Shown here in pieces: positions 7,512 to 14,914 of a DNA stretch of 64,000 nucleotides. This DNA is from Chloroflexota bacterium (GTDB lineage Bacteria > Chloroflexota > Anaerolineae > Anaerolineales > Villigracilaceae), in assembly GCA_013388685.1 (NCBI GenBank), contig JACAET010000007.1, positions 22,461 to 86,460 of the forward strand, read 5' to 3'. Each line of letters opens with the position of its first letter. The first letter of the stretch is position 1. The position numbers and the translations under genes are program-made. The notes under the pieces were generated by a model. It had not been told where the DNA came from and made no database searches. It worked only from the letters and a program-made list of their open reading frames with translations.

Positions 7512-9578
7512 CTAATCCGCCGCGCTGGTTTGCTCCATGCGTTTTCCCGCGCGGACGGTCACACGCTCGGGGTCTTTGTCGGGCCAGGCGGCGGTGATGA
7601 CGCCCACGAGGAAGAGCAGACTTCCCAGCCACAGCCAGTTGACCAGCGGGTTGACGAAAATCTTGAAAGTGGTGCTTTCCTGGTTGATGGGTTCCCAGTC
7701 AATCAGCAGAACATAGACTTCATCCTTGAGCGATGCGAGTTGTCCGGGGATGGTCATGGGCTGCTGGCTGTCGAAGTAAAAATCCTTGCGGGGGTGCAGG
7801 TTGCCGAGCAGGTTGCCGTTCCTGTCATACACTTCCACCACCGCCCGCGTGTAGTTGACGCCGGCATCGGGGTTGTCCCACGAGGCAACTTCGCGATACT
7901 TGATGGTGTAACCGGACAGTTCCAGCGAATCGCCAATGGCAATGGTTCCCTGGGTTTCCACTTGAAAGAGTTCGATGCCGAGAATGCCGATTGCCATGAG
8001 CATCATGCTAAGGTGGATGATGTATCCGCCGTAGCGGCGGCGGTTGCGCCCGGTCAGGTTCCAGAAGGCAGTGAAGAGGTTCTCACCCTGGCTGCGCTGG
8101 CGCGCCAGCGCGCCGCGTCCGTACTCGTAGAGCGTCACCAGCATGACCAGCGCGACGAGGAAGAAGCCAATCAGCGCGATGACGTTTTGTGTGTAGGTCA
8201 AGGCAAGGACAGCGGTCACAAGTGCCGCGCCCAGAGCGGGCTTCCAGACGGCGCGCCCCAGCGTTTTGACGGTGGAATGACCCCAGGCGGAAAGGGGTGC
8301 AACACCCATCAACAGCATGAGCGCAGCAAAGAGCGGGGAGGTGGCGCGCTCATAGAATGGCGGTCCGACGGTCACTTTTTGACCGGTGAACAGTTCCGAA
8401 ATCAACGGGTAGATCACGCCCCAGAAACACACCACCAGAATGCCCATGAACAGCAGGTTGTTGAGCAGAAACAGCGCTTCACGCGAGAGCATGGAGGTCA
8501 TTTGCGTTTCAGATTTGAGCATGTCCCAGCGGTAGATGATGAGCGCCACAGACGTAATAAGCGTGATGCCGATGAAGGCGAAGAACAGCGGACCAATGGC
8601 GCTCTGGGCGAACGAATGCACGGAAGAAAGCACGCCGGAGCGGGTCAGGAAGGTGCCGAAGATGACCAGGTCATAGGTCAGGATGATGAGCAGCATGTTC
8701 CAGTGTTTGAACATGCCGCGCTTTTCCTGAATCATGACGGAGTGCAGGAAGGCGGTGCCGGTCAGCCACGGCATGAATGCTGCAATCTCGACCGGGTCCC
8801 AGCCCCAATAGCCGCCCCAGCCGAGCACATCGTATGCCCAGCGTCCGCCCAGCACAAGCCCGGCGGAGAGGAACAGCCACGCCCACAGCGTCCAGCGGCG
8901 GGTGATGCGGATCCAGCGGTCGTCGGTGCGGCCGGTGACGAGCGCCGCGATGGCAAAGGCGTAGGGGATGACGAAGGAGACAAAGCCGAGATACAGCATC
9001 GGCGGGTGGATGATCATGCCTGGGTGGCGTAGAAGCGGGTTTAATCCCCTGCCGTCCGATGGGCTGAAGAGGATGCTGTTCGCAGGCTGAAGCGTGAAAG
9101 CGGAGATATTTCCGTCGAAGGTCTGATACAGCTTGGCAAACGGATTCTCAAAAAAGACGTTCATTCCCAGGAAGAACGCCATCGTGATACCGCCAACTAC
9201 GATGACCCAGGGCAGGAATTCGCGGTCGCGTTCCCATTTGCGCAGGGTGACCAGCGAGGTGAACGCCGACATCAGCCACGACCAGAACAACAGCGAACCC
9301 GCCTGCCCGCCCCACCAGGCGGTAATTTTGAGATAAAGCGGCATCGAGCGGCTGGTCACTTCATAGACGAATTGCACTTCATAGTGGTCGTTGACGAGCA
9401 GATACACGAGAACCCCTGCGGTGAGCGTGAGCAGGGGCCAGGTGAGCAGCATGGCGCGGCGGGCGCTTTCCACCAAAGCAGGTCTTTTGTTCAACTCGCC
9501 GTACGCGGCGGCAATCACGCTGTAAAGCGCCGCCAAAAACGCTACCATTAAGACGCCGTATCCGAAATCTGCAATCAT
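7512..9578 (-). CDS. ccmF: Cytochrome c haem lyase subunit CcmF
   Basis: A 688-residue polytopic protein with about 15 helices. It has the tryptophan-rich haem-handling motif WGGYWGWDPVEIAAFMPWL (about residue 250), conserved membrane histidines, and a large extracytoplasmic domain before the last helix, all as in CcmF. CcmF takes haem from CcmE and, with CcmH, attaches it to CxxCH cysteines. GGAGATTTC precedes ATG 9578. Upstream, on the same strand, there is an intrinsic-terminator-like hairpin that separates it from ccmE. Confidence 0.95.
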   Translation of the reverse strand: MIADFGYGVLMVAFLAALYSVIAAAYGELNKRPALVESARRAMLLTWPLLTLTAGVLVYLLVNDHYEVQFVYEVTSRSMPLYLKITAWWGGQAGSLLFWSWLMSAFTSLVTLRKWERDREFLPWVIVVGGITMAFFLGMNVFFENPFAKLYQTFDGNISAFTLQPANSILFSPSDGRGLNPLLRHPGMIIHPPMLYLGFVSFVIPYAFAIAALVTGRTDDRWIRITRRWTLWAWLFLSAGLVLGGRWAYDVLGWGGYWGWDPVEIAAFMPWLTGTAFLHSVMIQEKRGMFKHWNMLLIILTYDLVIFGTFLTRSGVLSSVHSFAQSAIGPLFFAFIGITLITSVALIIYRWDMLKSETQMTSMLSREALFLLNNLLFMGILVVCFWGVIYPLISELFTGQKVTVGPPFYERATSPLFAALMLLMGVAPLSAWGHSTVKTLGRAVWKPALGAALVTAVLALTYTQNVIALIGFFLVALVMLVTLYEYGRGALARQRSQGENLFTAFWNLTGRNRRRYGGYIIHLSMMLMAIGILGIELFQVETQGTIAIGDSLELSGYTIKYREVASWDNPDAGVNYTRAVVEVYDRNGNLLGNLHPRKDFYFDSQQPMTIPGQLASLKDEVYVLLIDWEPINQESTTFKIFVNPLVNWLWLGSLLFLVGVITAAWPDKDPERVTVRAGKRMEQTSAAD

Positions 9579-9597
9579 GAAATCTCCTCGTTAAAAA

Positions 9598-9624
9598 CCC
9601 TAAAGGTCTCTGCGACCTTTAGGG
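9598..9624 (-). terminator. Intrinsic terminator/attenuator between ccmE and ccmF
   Basis: CCCTAAAGGTC and GACCTTTAGGG form an 11-bp perfect stem with a 5-nt loop. On the minus strand it is followed directly by TTTTT. It lies 10 nt after the ccmE stop and 20 nt before the ccmF start, so it may lower ccmF expression relative to ccmE, or make ccmE a separate transcript. Confidence 0.75.
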
Positions 9625-9634
9625 CGGTAAAAAC

Positions 9635-10117
9635 TTAATTGCTTGCCGCTTGTTCCGGCACAGCCTCTTCGTATTTGGTGGGGCATTTGAGCAGGAGTTC
9701 ATCGGCGTAGAAAATGCCGTCTTCGCCCAGTTTGCCGGTGACGATTGCCTGCGCCTCATGGCGGAGCAGGTCGGGTTTGGGACCCACGTAGACGATTTTG
9801 AGCCGCGCGCGGGTCGGGTCGAGTACCGCCTGGTGCAAAGCCTCAGCCAGACCGCCTTCGTCGTTGATGAGCGCCGGATCGCCCGGCACGTGAGCCACTT
9901 CAAAGGTCAGAGTCAGAGTTTGGGGATCGTATTGGATCGTATCTCCAATCACCGCGCCGGAGACTCGCAGATTCCTGCCCGTCACATCGGAATCTTTTGC
10001 TTTGAGTTCGTCAATGGTCAGAAAATATTCCGAGGTTGCTGCGGTGGAAGACCAGATCAAAAAGACCACGGCTCCCAAAACGAGCAGTCCGCCGATGACA
10101 AATTTATTCATCTTCAT
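9635..10117 (-). CDS. ccmE: Haem chaperone CcmE, Cys-type variant
   Basis: A 160-residue protein with an N-terminal membrane anchor (5-23) and an OB-fold beta domain. ATG 10117 is chosen because GGAGG lies 6 nt upstream; the frame could extend 20 codons further without a ribosome site. In standard CcmE a His in an HxxxY motif binds haem covalently. Here the site reads LLLKCPTKYEEA, with Cys145 and Tyr149, which is the CxxxY form known from archaea and some anaerobes. It is first in the ccm cluster and is followed by a terminator-like hairpin. Confidence 0.92.
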   Translation of the reverse strand: MKMNKFVIGGLLVLGAVVFLIWSSTAATSEYFLTIDELKAKDSDVTGRNLRVSGAVIGDTIQYDPQTLTLTFEVAHVPGDPALINDEGGLAEALHQAVLDPTRARLKIVYVGPKPDLLRHEAQAIVTGKLGEDGIFYADELLLKCPTKYEEAVPEQAASN

Positions 10118-10359
10118 AAAGCGCCTCCGGTCAGCAAATTCGATCTTGAAGTTTTTGTGAATGATGATTATTTTCACATGTAGAGATTAATGTCCAGTGA
10201 GAAGGGGGTGAGATAAATGTCATAACTTAATCTGATAAAAGACCTCCGGTTAGAACCACCCCGTTTTTCGAACGGATGGATCACGATGCTTGGCGCCAAT
10301 CCCGCGAGGTCCGGGGGTTTTATTCCCTCACGCATCCGCTATGATTAAAATCACCTTTT

Positions 10360-10375
10360 TGTGAAAGGCGACACA
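10360..10375. promoter_or_regulatory. CRP/FNR-family-like dyad upstream of nuoA
   Basis: TGTGA-N6-ACACA matches the classical TGTGA-N6-TCACA dyad at 9 of 10 positions. Its centre is about 48 bp upstream of the start expected from the -10 at 10404-10409. The regulator is not in the window, so this is a motif match only. Confidence 0.35.
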
Positions 10376-10400
10376 TTTACTACCCCCTGAAAACCTATTA

Positions 10401-10409
10401 TGTTATACT
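10401..10409 (+). promoter_or_regulatory. Extended -10 promoter for the nuo operon
   Basis: TGTTATACT is a TGn-TATACT extended -10 element. A transcript from about 10416 would have a 75-nt leader before nuoA. No strong -35 is seen at 16-18 bp, which is common for extended -10 promoters. The same TGT-TATAAT layout precedes lgt (60887-60895). Confidence 0.6.
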
Positions 10410-10491
10410 TTGCCGAACGTGCGAGAAAGTACAAACTTCGTCCATGATGGGCGTTTTCCCGCGAGACATCGGGACTTCGTGAGGTGTCAGA

Positions 10492-10845
10492 ATGCTCGAA
10501 TACGTTGCAATTGCGTTATTGATCGCTCTGGCGTTGGTGATTGCGCTGATCGCGATCGGTTTGGGGTATTTGTTCGGACCGCGGAAACAATCGGAGGTAA
10601 AAGCCCAGCCTTATGAGTCGGGCATCAGTCCGTTCGGTGAAGGGACGCGGCGCATGCCCGTCCGTTTCTATTTGATCGCGGTGCTGTTCATCCTCTTCGA
10701 TATCGAAGTGGTGTTTTTCCTGCCGTGGGCGATTGTCTTCCGTCAACTGGGTTTGTTCGGGTTGGTTGAAATGATCGTATTCATCGTCATCTTATTGGTT
10801 GGCTATGTATACGCGTGGAAGAAAGGAGCCCTGGAATGGGAGTAG
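10492..10845 (+). CDS. nuoA: NADH-quinone oxidoreductase subunit A
   Basis: A 117-residue protein with three membrane helices. The loop carrying [15 protein letters not shown] matches the conserved first loop of NuoA/ND3 (the usual Cys is Ser here, in YESG). [13 protein letters not shown] matches the conserved acidic second helix. It is the first gene of a complete 14-gene complex I operon. The ribosome site is GAGGTG. Its last codons overlap the start of nuoB. Confidence 0.95.
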   Translation: MLEYVAIALLIALALVIALIAIGLGYLFGPRKQSEVKAQPYESGISPFGEGTRRMPVRFYLIAVLFILFDIEVVFFLPWAIVFRQLGLFGLVEMIVFIVILLVGYVYAWKKGALEWE

Positions 10846-11318
10846 AACAAAAACTCGGCAATATGGGCATCGTGACCGCCAAATTGGAGGATGTGGTCAA
10901 CTGGTCGCGCACGAATGCGATGTGGCCCATGTTGTTCGGTCTTGCCTGCTGTGCGATCGAAATGATGTCGGCGCAGGCGGCGCATTATGACATGAGCCGC
11001 TTCGGCATGGAATTGATGCGCGCCAGCCCGCGCCAATCGGACCTGATGATTGTGGCGGGCCGCCTCTCGCGCAAGATGGCGCCCGTGCTGCGCCGCCTGT
11101 ACGACCAGATGCCCGAACCCAAGTGGGTGATCGCCATGGGCGACTGCGCCTCGTGCGGCGGCGTGTTCAACAACTATGCCCTGGTGCAGGGCGTGGACGA
11201 GATCGTTCCGGTGGACGTGTTCGTGGCGGGCTGTCCGCCGCGCCCCGAAGCGTTGATCCACGGCATTATCACCCTATACGAGAAGGTCAAAGGGGAGAAG
11301 TTCAAGGATTTGGCGTAG
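10836..11318 (+). CDS. nuoB: NADH-quinone oxidoreductase subunit B
   Basis: A 160-residue protein with the four ligands of cluster N2: Cys38-Cys39 ([10 protein letters not shown]), Cys104 (GDCASCGG) and Cys133 ([10 protein letters not shown]). N2 passes electrons to quinone at the NuoB/NuoD interface. ATG 10836 is preferred over the in-frame ATG at 10815 because AAAGGAG lies 8 nt upstream and the length then matches the family. The start overlaps the nuoA stop by 10 nt. Confidence 0.95.
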   Translation: MGVEQKLGNMGIVTAKLEDVVNWSRTNAMWPMLFGLACCAIEMMSAQAAHYDMSRFGMELMRASPRQSDLMIVAGRLSRKMAPVLRRLYDQMPEPKWVIAMGDCASCGGVFNNYALVQGVDEIVPVDVFVAGCPPRPEALIHGIITLYEKVKGEKFKDLA

Positions 11319-11372
11319 CCGACGTTCTCTCACGTCCACACCCGAGAACGCCGACCAGGCTTTGGGAACATT
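11319..11372 (+). repeat. nuoB-nuoC spacer with GACGTTCTC/GAGAACGCCGAC repeat
   Basis: The spacer contains GACGTTCTCTCACGTCC and, 8 nt on, GAGAACGCCGAC. A near-identical arrangement occurs at 51923-51968 upstream of the LysM/M23 gene. GTTCTC and GAGAAC can pair, so both copies can form a hairpin. Confidence 0.5.
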
Positions 11373-11885
11373 ATGGATCAAAAACTCGAACCCATTGTAC
11401 AGGCTTTGCAGGAACAATTCGGCGCAACCTGCGAGGAGTTTCGCGGCGAAGTACATGTCTTCATCCCCAGCGGACAAATCGTTCAGGCGCTGACCCTTCT
11501 GCGCGACAAGTATGAATTCGAACTGCTCTCGGCACTGACCGCCACCGACTATTACCCGCAGATGATGCCGCGTTTTCACGTCATCTATCAACTGTCTTCG
11601 CTGACGAAAAACATCGTCCTGCAGTTGAGAGTCCCGGTCAATGGCGATCAGCCCAGGATCCCGACTGCGGTGCGGGTGTATGAGGTGGCAAACTGGCGCG
11701 AGCGCGAACTCATGGATATGTTCGGCATCGAGGCGGAGGGTCACCCCGATCCGCGTAAATTGCTGTTGCCCGACGATATGGAAGGTCATCCGCTGCGCAA
11801 GGATTTTCCGCTCGGCTATGAAGAGCCGCAATTCACCTTCAACTTCGAAGAGATTGACCTGCGCAAGCCGTACGCAAAGGATTAG
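11373..11885 (+). CDS. nuoC: NADH-quinone oxidoreductase subunit C
   Basis: A 170-residue peripheral-arm subunit of the 30-kDa type. Conserved blocks are visible: FHVIYQLSSL, VANWRERELMDMFGIEAEGH, PRKLLLPDDMEGHPLRKDFP. It is a separate polypeptide and is not fused to NuoD as in enterobacteria. It has no cofactor and scaffolds NuoD and NuoB near the quinone site. nuoD starts 2 nt after its stop. Confidence 0.95.
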   Translation: MDQKLEPIVQALQEQFGATCEEFRGEVHVFIPSGQIVQALTLLRDKYEFELLSALTATDYYPQMMPRFHVIYQLSSLTKNIVLQLRVPVNGDQPRIPTAVRVYEVANWRERELMDMFGIEAEGHPDPRKLLLPDDMEGHPLRKDFPLGYEEPQFTFNFEEIDLRKPYAKD

Positions 11886-11887
11886 TC

Positions 11888-13117
11888 ATGACCCAGATCG
11901 AAGAAGTCCAATACGACCGCTATCGGCATCTGGTTTCGGAACGCGCCTTTAGCGGCGAAACCATGCTGCTCAATATGGGACCTCAGCATCCGTCCACGCA
12001 TGGCGTACTGCGTCTGCTGCTCGAACTGGACGGCGAGGTGATCGTCAACGCCGTTCCCGAGATCGGTTATCTGCATACCGGCATCGAGAAAAACATGGAA
12101 GCCAAGACCTACCTCAAAGCCGAAGTGATGACCGACCGCCTCGATTATATGAACAACCTGGGCAACAACCTCGCCTACTGCATGGCGGTTGAAAAACTGG
12201 TGGAACTCGACGTTCCGCCCCGCGCCCAAGCCCTGCGCGTCATCCTGGTGGAACTCCAGCGCATCGCCTCGCACCTGGTCTGGATTGGCACCTTCGGGCT
12301 CGACCTAGCTGCGATGTCCATGTTCCTTTACGCCTTCCGCGAACGCGAACAAATCCTCGACATCTTCGAACTGTGTTCCGGTCAGCGCATGATGACCACC
12401 TTCATCCGCCCGGGCGGCTTGTGGCGCGATGTGCCGGTCGAATTCGAGACGGCCGTGCGCAATTTCATCCGGAGCTTTCCAAGGCGTATTGATGAATATG
12501 AGGCGTTGTTGACGAAAAACCCGCTCTTTCTGGACCGTCTGCTGGGCATCGGCAAACTGGACGCCGCCACCGCCCTCCAGCACGGCGTGACCGGACCGAT
12601 GCTGCGCGCCTCGGGTGTGAAATGGGACCTGCGCAAAGCCCGCCCCTACATGGGCTACGAACAGTACGACTTCGACATCCCCGTCCGCACCGAAGGCGAT
12701 ACCTATGCCCGTTATCTCGTCCGCGTACAGGAATTCCGTGAGTCGTTGAGGATTGTAGAGCAGGCGTTGAACAAACTGCCAATGGGACCCGTGCGCAGCG
12801 ACAACCGCAAATTTGTCCCGCCGCCTCGCTCGGAAATCGGCGTGAGCATGGAAGCGCTCATCCATCACTTCAAGTTGTGGACGGAGGGTTTCCCCGCCCC
12901 CAAAGGCTCCGTCTACAGCGCAGTCGAATCGCCGCGCGGCGAACTGGGCGTCTATCTGGAAGGCGATGGCGGACCCAAACCGCACCGCGTTCACATGCGT
13001 ACCCCCTCCTTTGATAACTTGTCCGTTGTTCCCAAACTCGTCAAGGGACATCTGGTGGCAGACCTGGTTGCCATCCTCGCCTCCACCGACATCGTACTCG
13101 GAGATATTGACCGATGA
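11888..13117 (+). CDS. nuoD: NADH-quinone oxidoreductase subunit D
   Basis: A 409-residue 49-kDa type subunit. Family motifs are MGPQHPSTHGVLRLLLELDG near the N-terminus, with the quinone-site His region, EIGYLHTGIEKNME, and the C-terminal LVADLVAILASTDIVLGDIDR ending in the usual DR. It forms the quinone chamber with NuoB. The stop overlaps the nuoE start by 4 nt (ATGA). Confidence 0.96.
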   Translation: MTQIEEVQYDRYRHLVSERAFSGETMLLNMGPQHPSTHGVLRLLLELDGEVIVNAVPEIGYLHTGIEKNMEAKTYLKAEVMTDRLDYMNNLGNNLAYCMAVEKLVELDVPPRAQALRVILVELQRIASHLVWIGTFGLDLAAMSMFLYAFREREQILDIFELCSGQRMMTTFIRPGGLWRDVPVEFETAVRNFIRSFPRRIDEYEALLTKNPLFLDRLLGIGKLDAATALQHGVTGPMLRASGVKWDLRKARPYMGYEQYDFDIPVRTEGDTYARYLVRVQEFRESLRIVEQALNKLPMGPVRSDNRKFVPPPRSEIGVSMEALIHHFKLWTEGFPAPKGSVYSAVESPRGELGVYLEGDGGPKPHRVHMRTPSFDNLSVVPKLVKGHLVADLVAILASTDIVLGDIDR

Positions 13118-13620
13118 GCCTGGCTGAAAAATACCCAAAAGAAGTCAAGCAGATCCTTGCCAAGTACCCGCCGGAGCATAAACGCTCGGCGGTCATGCCG
13201 TTATTGTACCTTGCCCAGCGCGAGGAAGGTTATATCACCAAAGCCGCCATGCAGGACATCGCCCACATGCTCGACATCACCGAAACCGATGTCGTCTCCA
13301 TTGTTGGGTTTTACACGCTCTATCATGACAAAAAAGAAGGAAAATACCGCTTGCAGGTTTGCACCGACCTGCCGTGCGCCCTGCGCGGAGCGGAGGAATT
13401 CCTGGAAAACCTATGCGGCAACCTGGGCATCAAAATCGGCGAAACGACGCCGGACGGTCTCATCACGCTCGAGGCGGTCATGTGCCTCGCCGCCTGCGAC
13501 AAGGCTCCCATGTTCCAGACCCAAGGACCGGACGGCATCAAGTACCATGAGCATATGACCGTGGATAAGACCATGGAACTGATTGAAGCGTTGAAGACAT
13601 CGACAGGGGAGGCGAAATAA
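13114..13620 (+). CDS. nuoE: NADH-quinone oxidoreductase subunit E
   Basis: A 168-residue 24-kDa type subunit. The 2Fe-2S cluster N1a ligands are Cys83 and Cys88 (VCTDLPCALRG) and Cys124 and Cys128 (EAVMCLAACDKAP). The N-terminal helical bundle (KRSAVMPLLYLAQREEGYIT) is typical. It forms the NADH module with NuoF and NuoG. It overlaps nuoD by 4 nt, and nuoF begins on its last base. Confidence 0.96.
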   Translation: MSLAEKYPKEVKQILAKYPPEHKRSAVMPLLYLAQREEGYITKAAMQDIAHMLDITETDVVSIVGFYTLYHDKKEGKYRLQVCTDLPCALRGAEEFLENLCGNLGIKIGETTPDGLITLEAVMCLAACDKAPMFQTQGPDGIKYHEHMTVDKTMELIEALKTSTGEAK

Positions 13621-14876
13621 TGACACACGTTCTTTTACGCCACCGCGATATTCCCGAAATCAACCGGCTCGAGGTCTACCAAAAGAACGGCGGCTTCGAA
13701 GCCTTCAAAAACGCCGTAACGAAGATGAAGCCCAGCGAAGTGACCGAAGTGGTCAAGAACTCCGGTCTGCGCGGGCGCGGCGGCGCGGGCTTCCCCACTG
13801 GCATGAAGTGGGCGTTCATTGACAACAAGAACTGGCCCCATTACGTGGTGGCAAATGCCGATGAGTCCGAACCGGGCACCTTCAAAGACCGAGAGATCAT
13901 GGAGAGCAATCCCTTCCAGTTTTTGGAGGGCGTTGCCATTGCCTCCTATGCCGTTGGCGCCAACGCGGCTTACGTCTATTTGCGCGGCGAGTTCTGGCAG
14001 GTTGCCGCTTTCCTCGACGAAAAAATCGCAGAAATGGAGAATGCGGGCTATCTCGGCAAAAACCTCTTCGGCACCGATTACTCCCTCAAAATCCACACCC
14101 ACCTTGGCGCAGGCGCTTACATCTGCGGCGAAGAGACCGCCATGCTCGAATCCCTCGAAGGCAAACGCGGACAGCCGCGCGTACGCCCGCCCTTCCCACC
14201 CTCCTACGGTCTTTATGGCAAGCCGACCATCGTCAACAATGTCGAAACGCTGACCAACGTCCCGCTCATCCTTGCCAACGGCGCCGATTGGTACAAGAAC
14301 ATGGGGACGGCAGACAGCGCCGGCGTCAAAATTTTCTCGCTCTCGGGTCGCGTACGCAAACCCGGCAATTACGAACTGCCGTTTGGCGCCACCTTCCGCG
14401 AACTCATCTACACCCACGGCGGCGGCGTGCAGGACTCGCGTAAAGTCAAAGCCATCATGCCGGCGGGCGCCTCGTCCTCCCTTATCCTTGTGGATGACGA
14501 AAAAGTCCTCGATACCCCGATGGACTATGCCAGCGTCCGCACCCTCGGCGCGGACCTGGGCTCCGCCTCTGTCATCGTCGTGGACGATACCGTCTCGATG
14601 GACTGGCTCATCAACAAAACCGTACACTTCTTCCGCCACGAATCGTGCGGCAAATGCACCACCTGCCGCGAAGGCACCTACTGGATGTCGCATCTTACCG
14701 AACGCATCCATGAAGGACGTGCCAGCCGCGCCGACGTGGACTTGTTGCTGAACGTCGCCAAACAAATGCAAGGCAAATGCCTGTGTGCCCTCGGGGAATT
14801 TTCCACCATGGCGGTCGTCACCGGCATTGAACGATTCAGACAAGACTTTGACAAAGCAGTGAAGAGTAATTCGTAA
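13620..14876 (+). CDS. nuoF: NADH-quinone oxidoreductase subunit F (NADH/FMN binding)
   Basis: A 418-residue 51-kDa type subunit. It shows the NADH-binding GRGGAGFPTGMKW block, the FMN-binding NADESEPGTFKDRE block, GAGAYICGEETAMLESLEG, and the N3 4Fe-4S ligands ESCGKCTTCREG plus a downstream Cys in KCLCALGEF. It is the entry point of electrons from NADH. A repeat-made hairpin follows before nuoG. Confidence 0.97.
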   Translation: MTHVLLRHRDIPEINRLEVYQKNGGFEAFKNAVTKMKPSEVTEVVKNSGLRGRGGAGFPTGMKWAFIDNKNWPHYVVANADESEPGTFKDREIMESNPFQFLEGVAIASYAVGANAAYVYLRGEFWQVAAFLDEKIAEMENAGYLGKNLFGTDYSLKIHTHLGAGAYICGEETAMLESLEGKRGQPRVRPPFPPSYGLYGKPTIVNNVETLTNVPLILANGADWYKNMGTADSAGVKIFSLSGRVRKPGNYELPFGATFRELIYTHGGGVQDSRKVKAIMPAGASSSLILVDDEKVLDTPMDYASVRTLGADLGSASVIVVDDTVSMDWLINKTVHFFRHESCGKCTTCREGTYWMSHLTERIHEGRASRADVDLLLNVAKQMQGKCLCALGEFSTMAVVTGIERFRQDFDKAVKSNS

Positions 14877-14902
14877 TTGGTAATTTACTAATTACCAATT
14901 AC
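14873..14902. repeat. Heptamer-repeat hairpin between nuoF and nuoG
   Basis: GTAATTGGTAATT and AATTACCAATTAC form a perfect 13-bp stem with a TACT loop. The arms are built from the TAATTGG heptamer phase found elsewhere in the window. There is no T-tract, so this should not terminate; an RNA-stability or RNase-processing role is possible. Confidence 0.75.
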
Positions 14903-14914
14903 TCTCGGAGAGTT

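Larger units (their letters stand above)
10118..10491. other. Divergent intergenic region between ccmE and nuoA
   Basis: This 374-bp gap should hold promoters for both operons. For nuo it has a good extended -10 (10401-10409) and a CRP/FNR-like dyad (10360-10375). It also has small hairpins, CCGTT/AACGG (10261-10275) and the palindrome TTGGCGCCAA (10290-10299). No convincing -10/-35 pair was found for ccmE on the minus strand, and no coding frame is supported. Confidence 0.6.

Noticed and set aside
7473..9032. 519-residue plus-strand frame
   Set aside because: It is the antisense of ccmF, rich in His, Gln, Asp and Gly without hydrophobic cores.
10261..10330. Possible riboswitch or small RNA in the ccmE-nuoA gap
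   Set aside because: Small hairpins are present but I cannot match any known aptamer core, and the terminal stem before the T-rich stretch is weak.
12305..13138. 277-residue minus-strand frame
   Set aside because: It is antisense to nuoD, which has clear family motifs.
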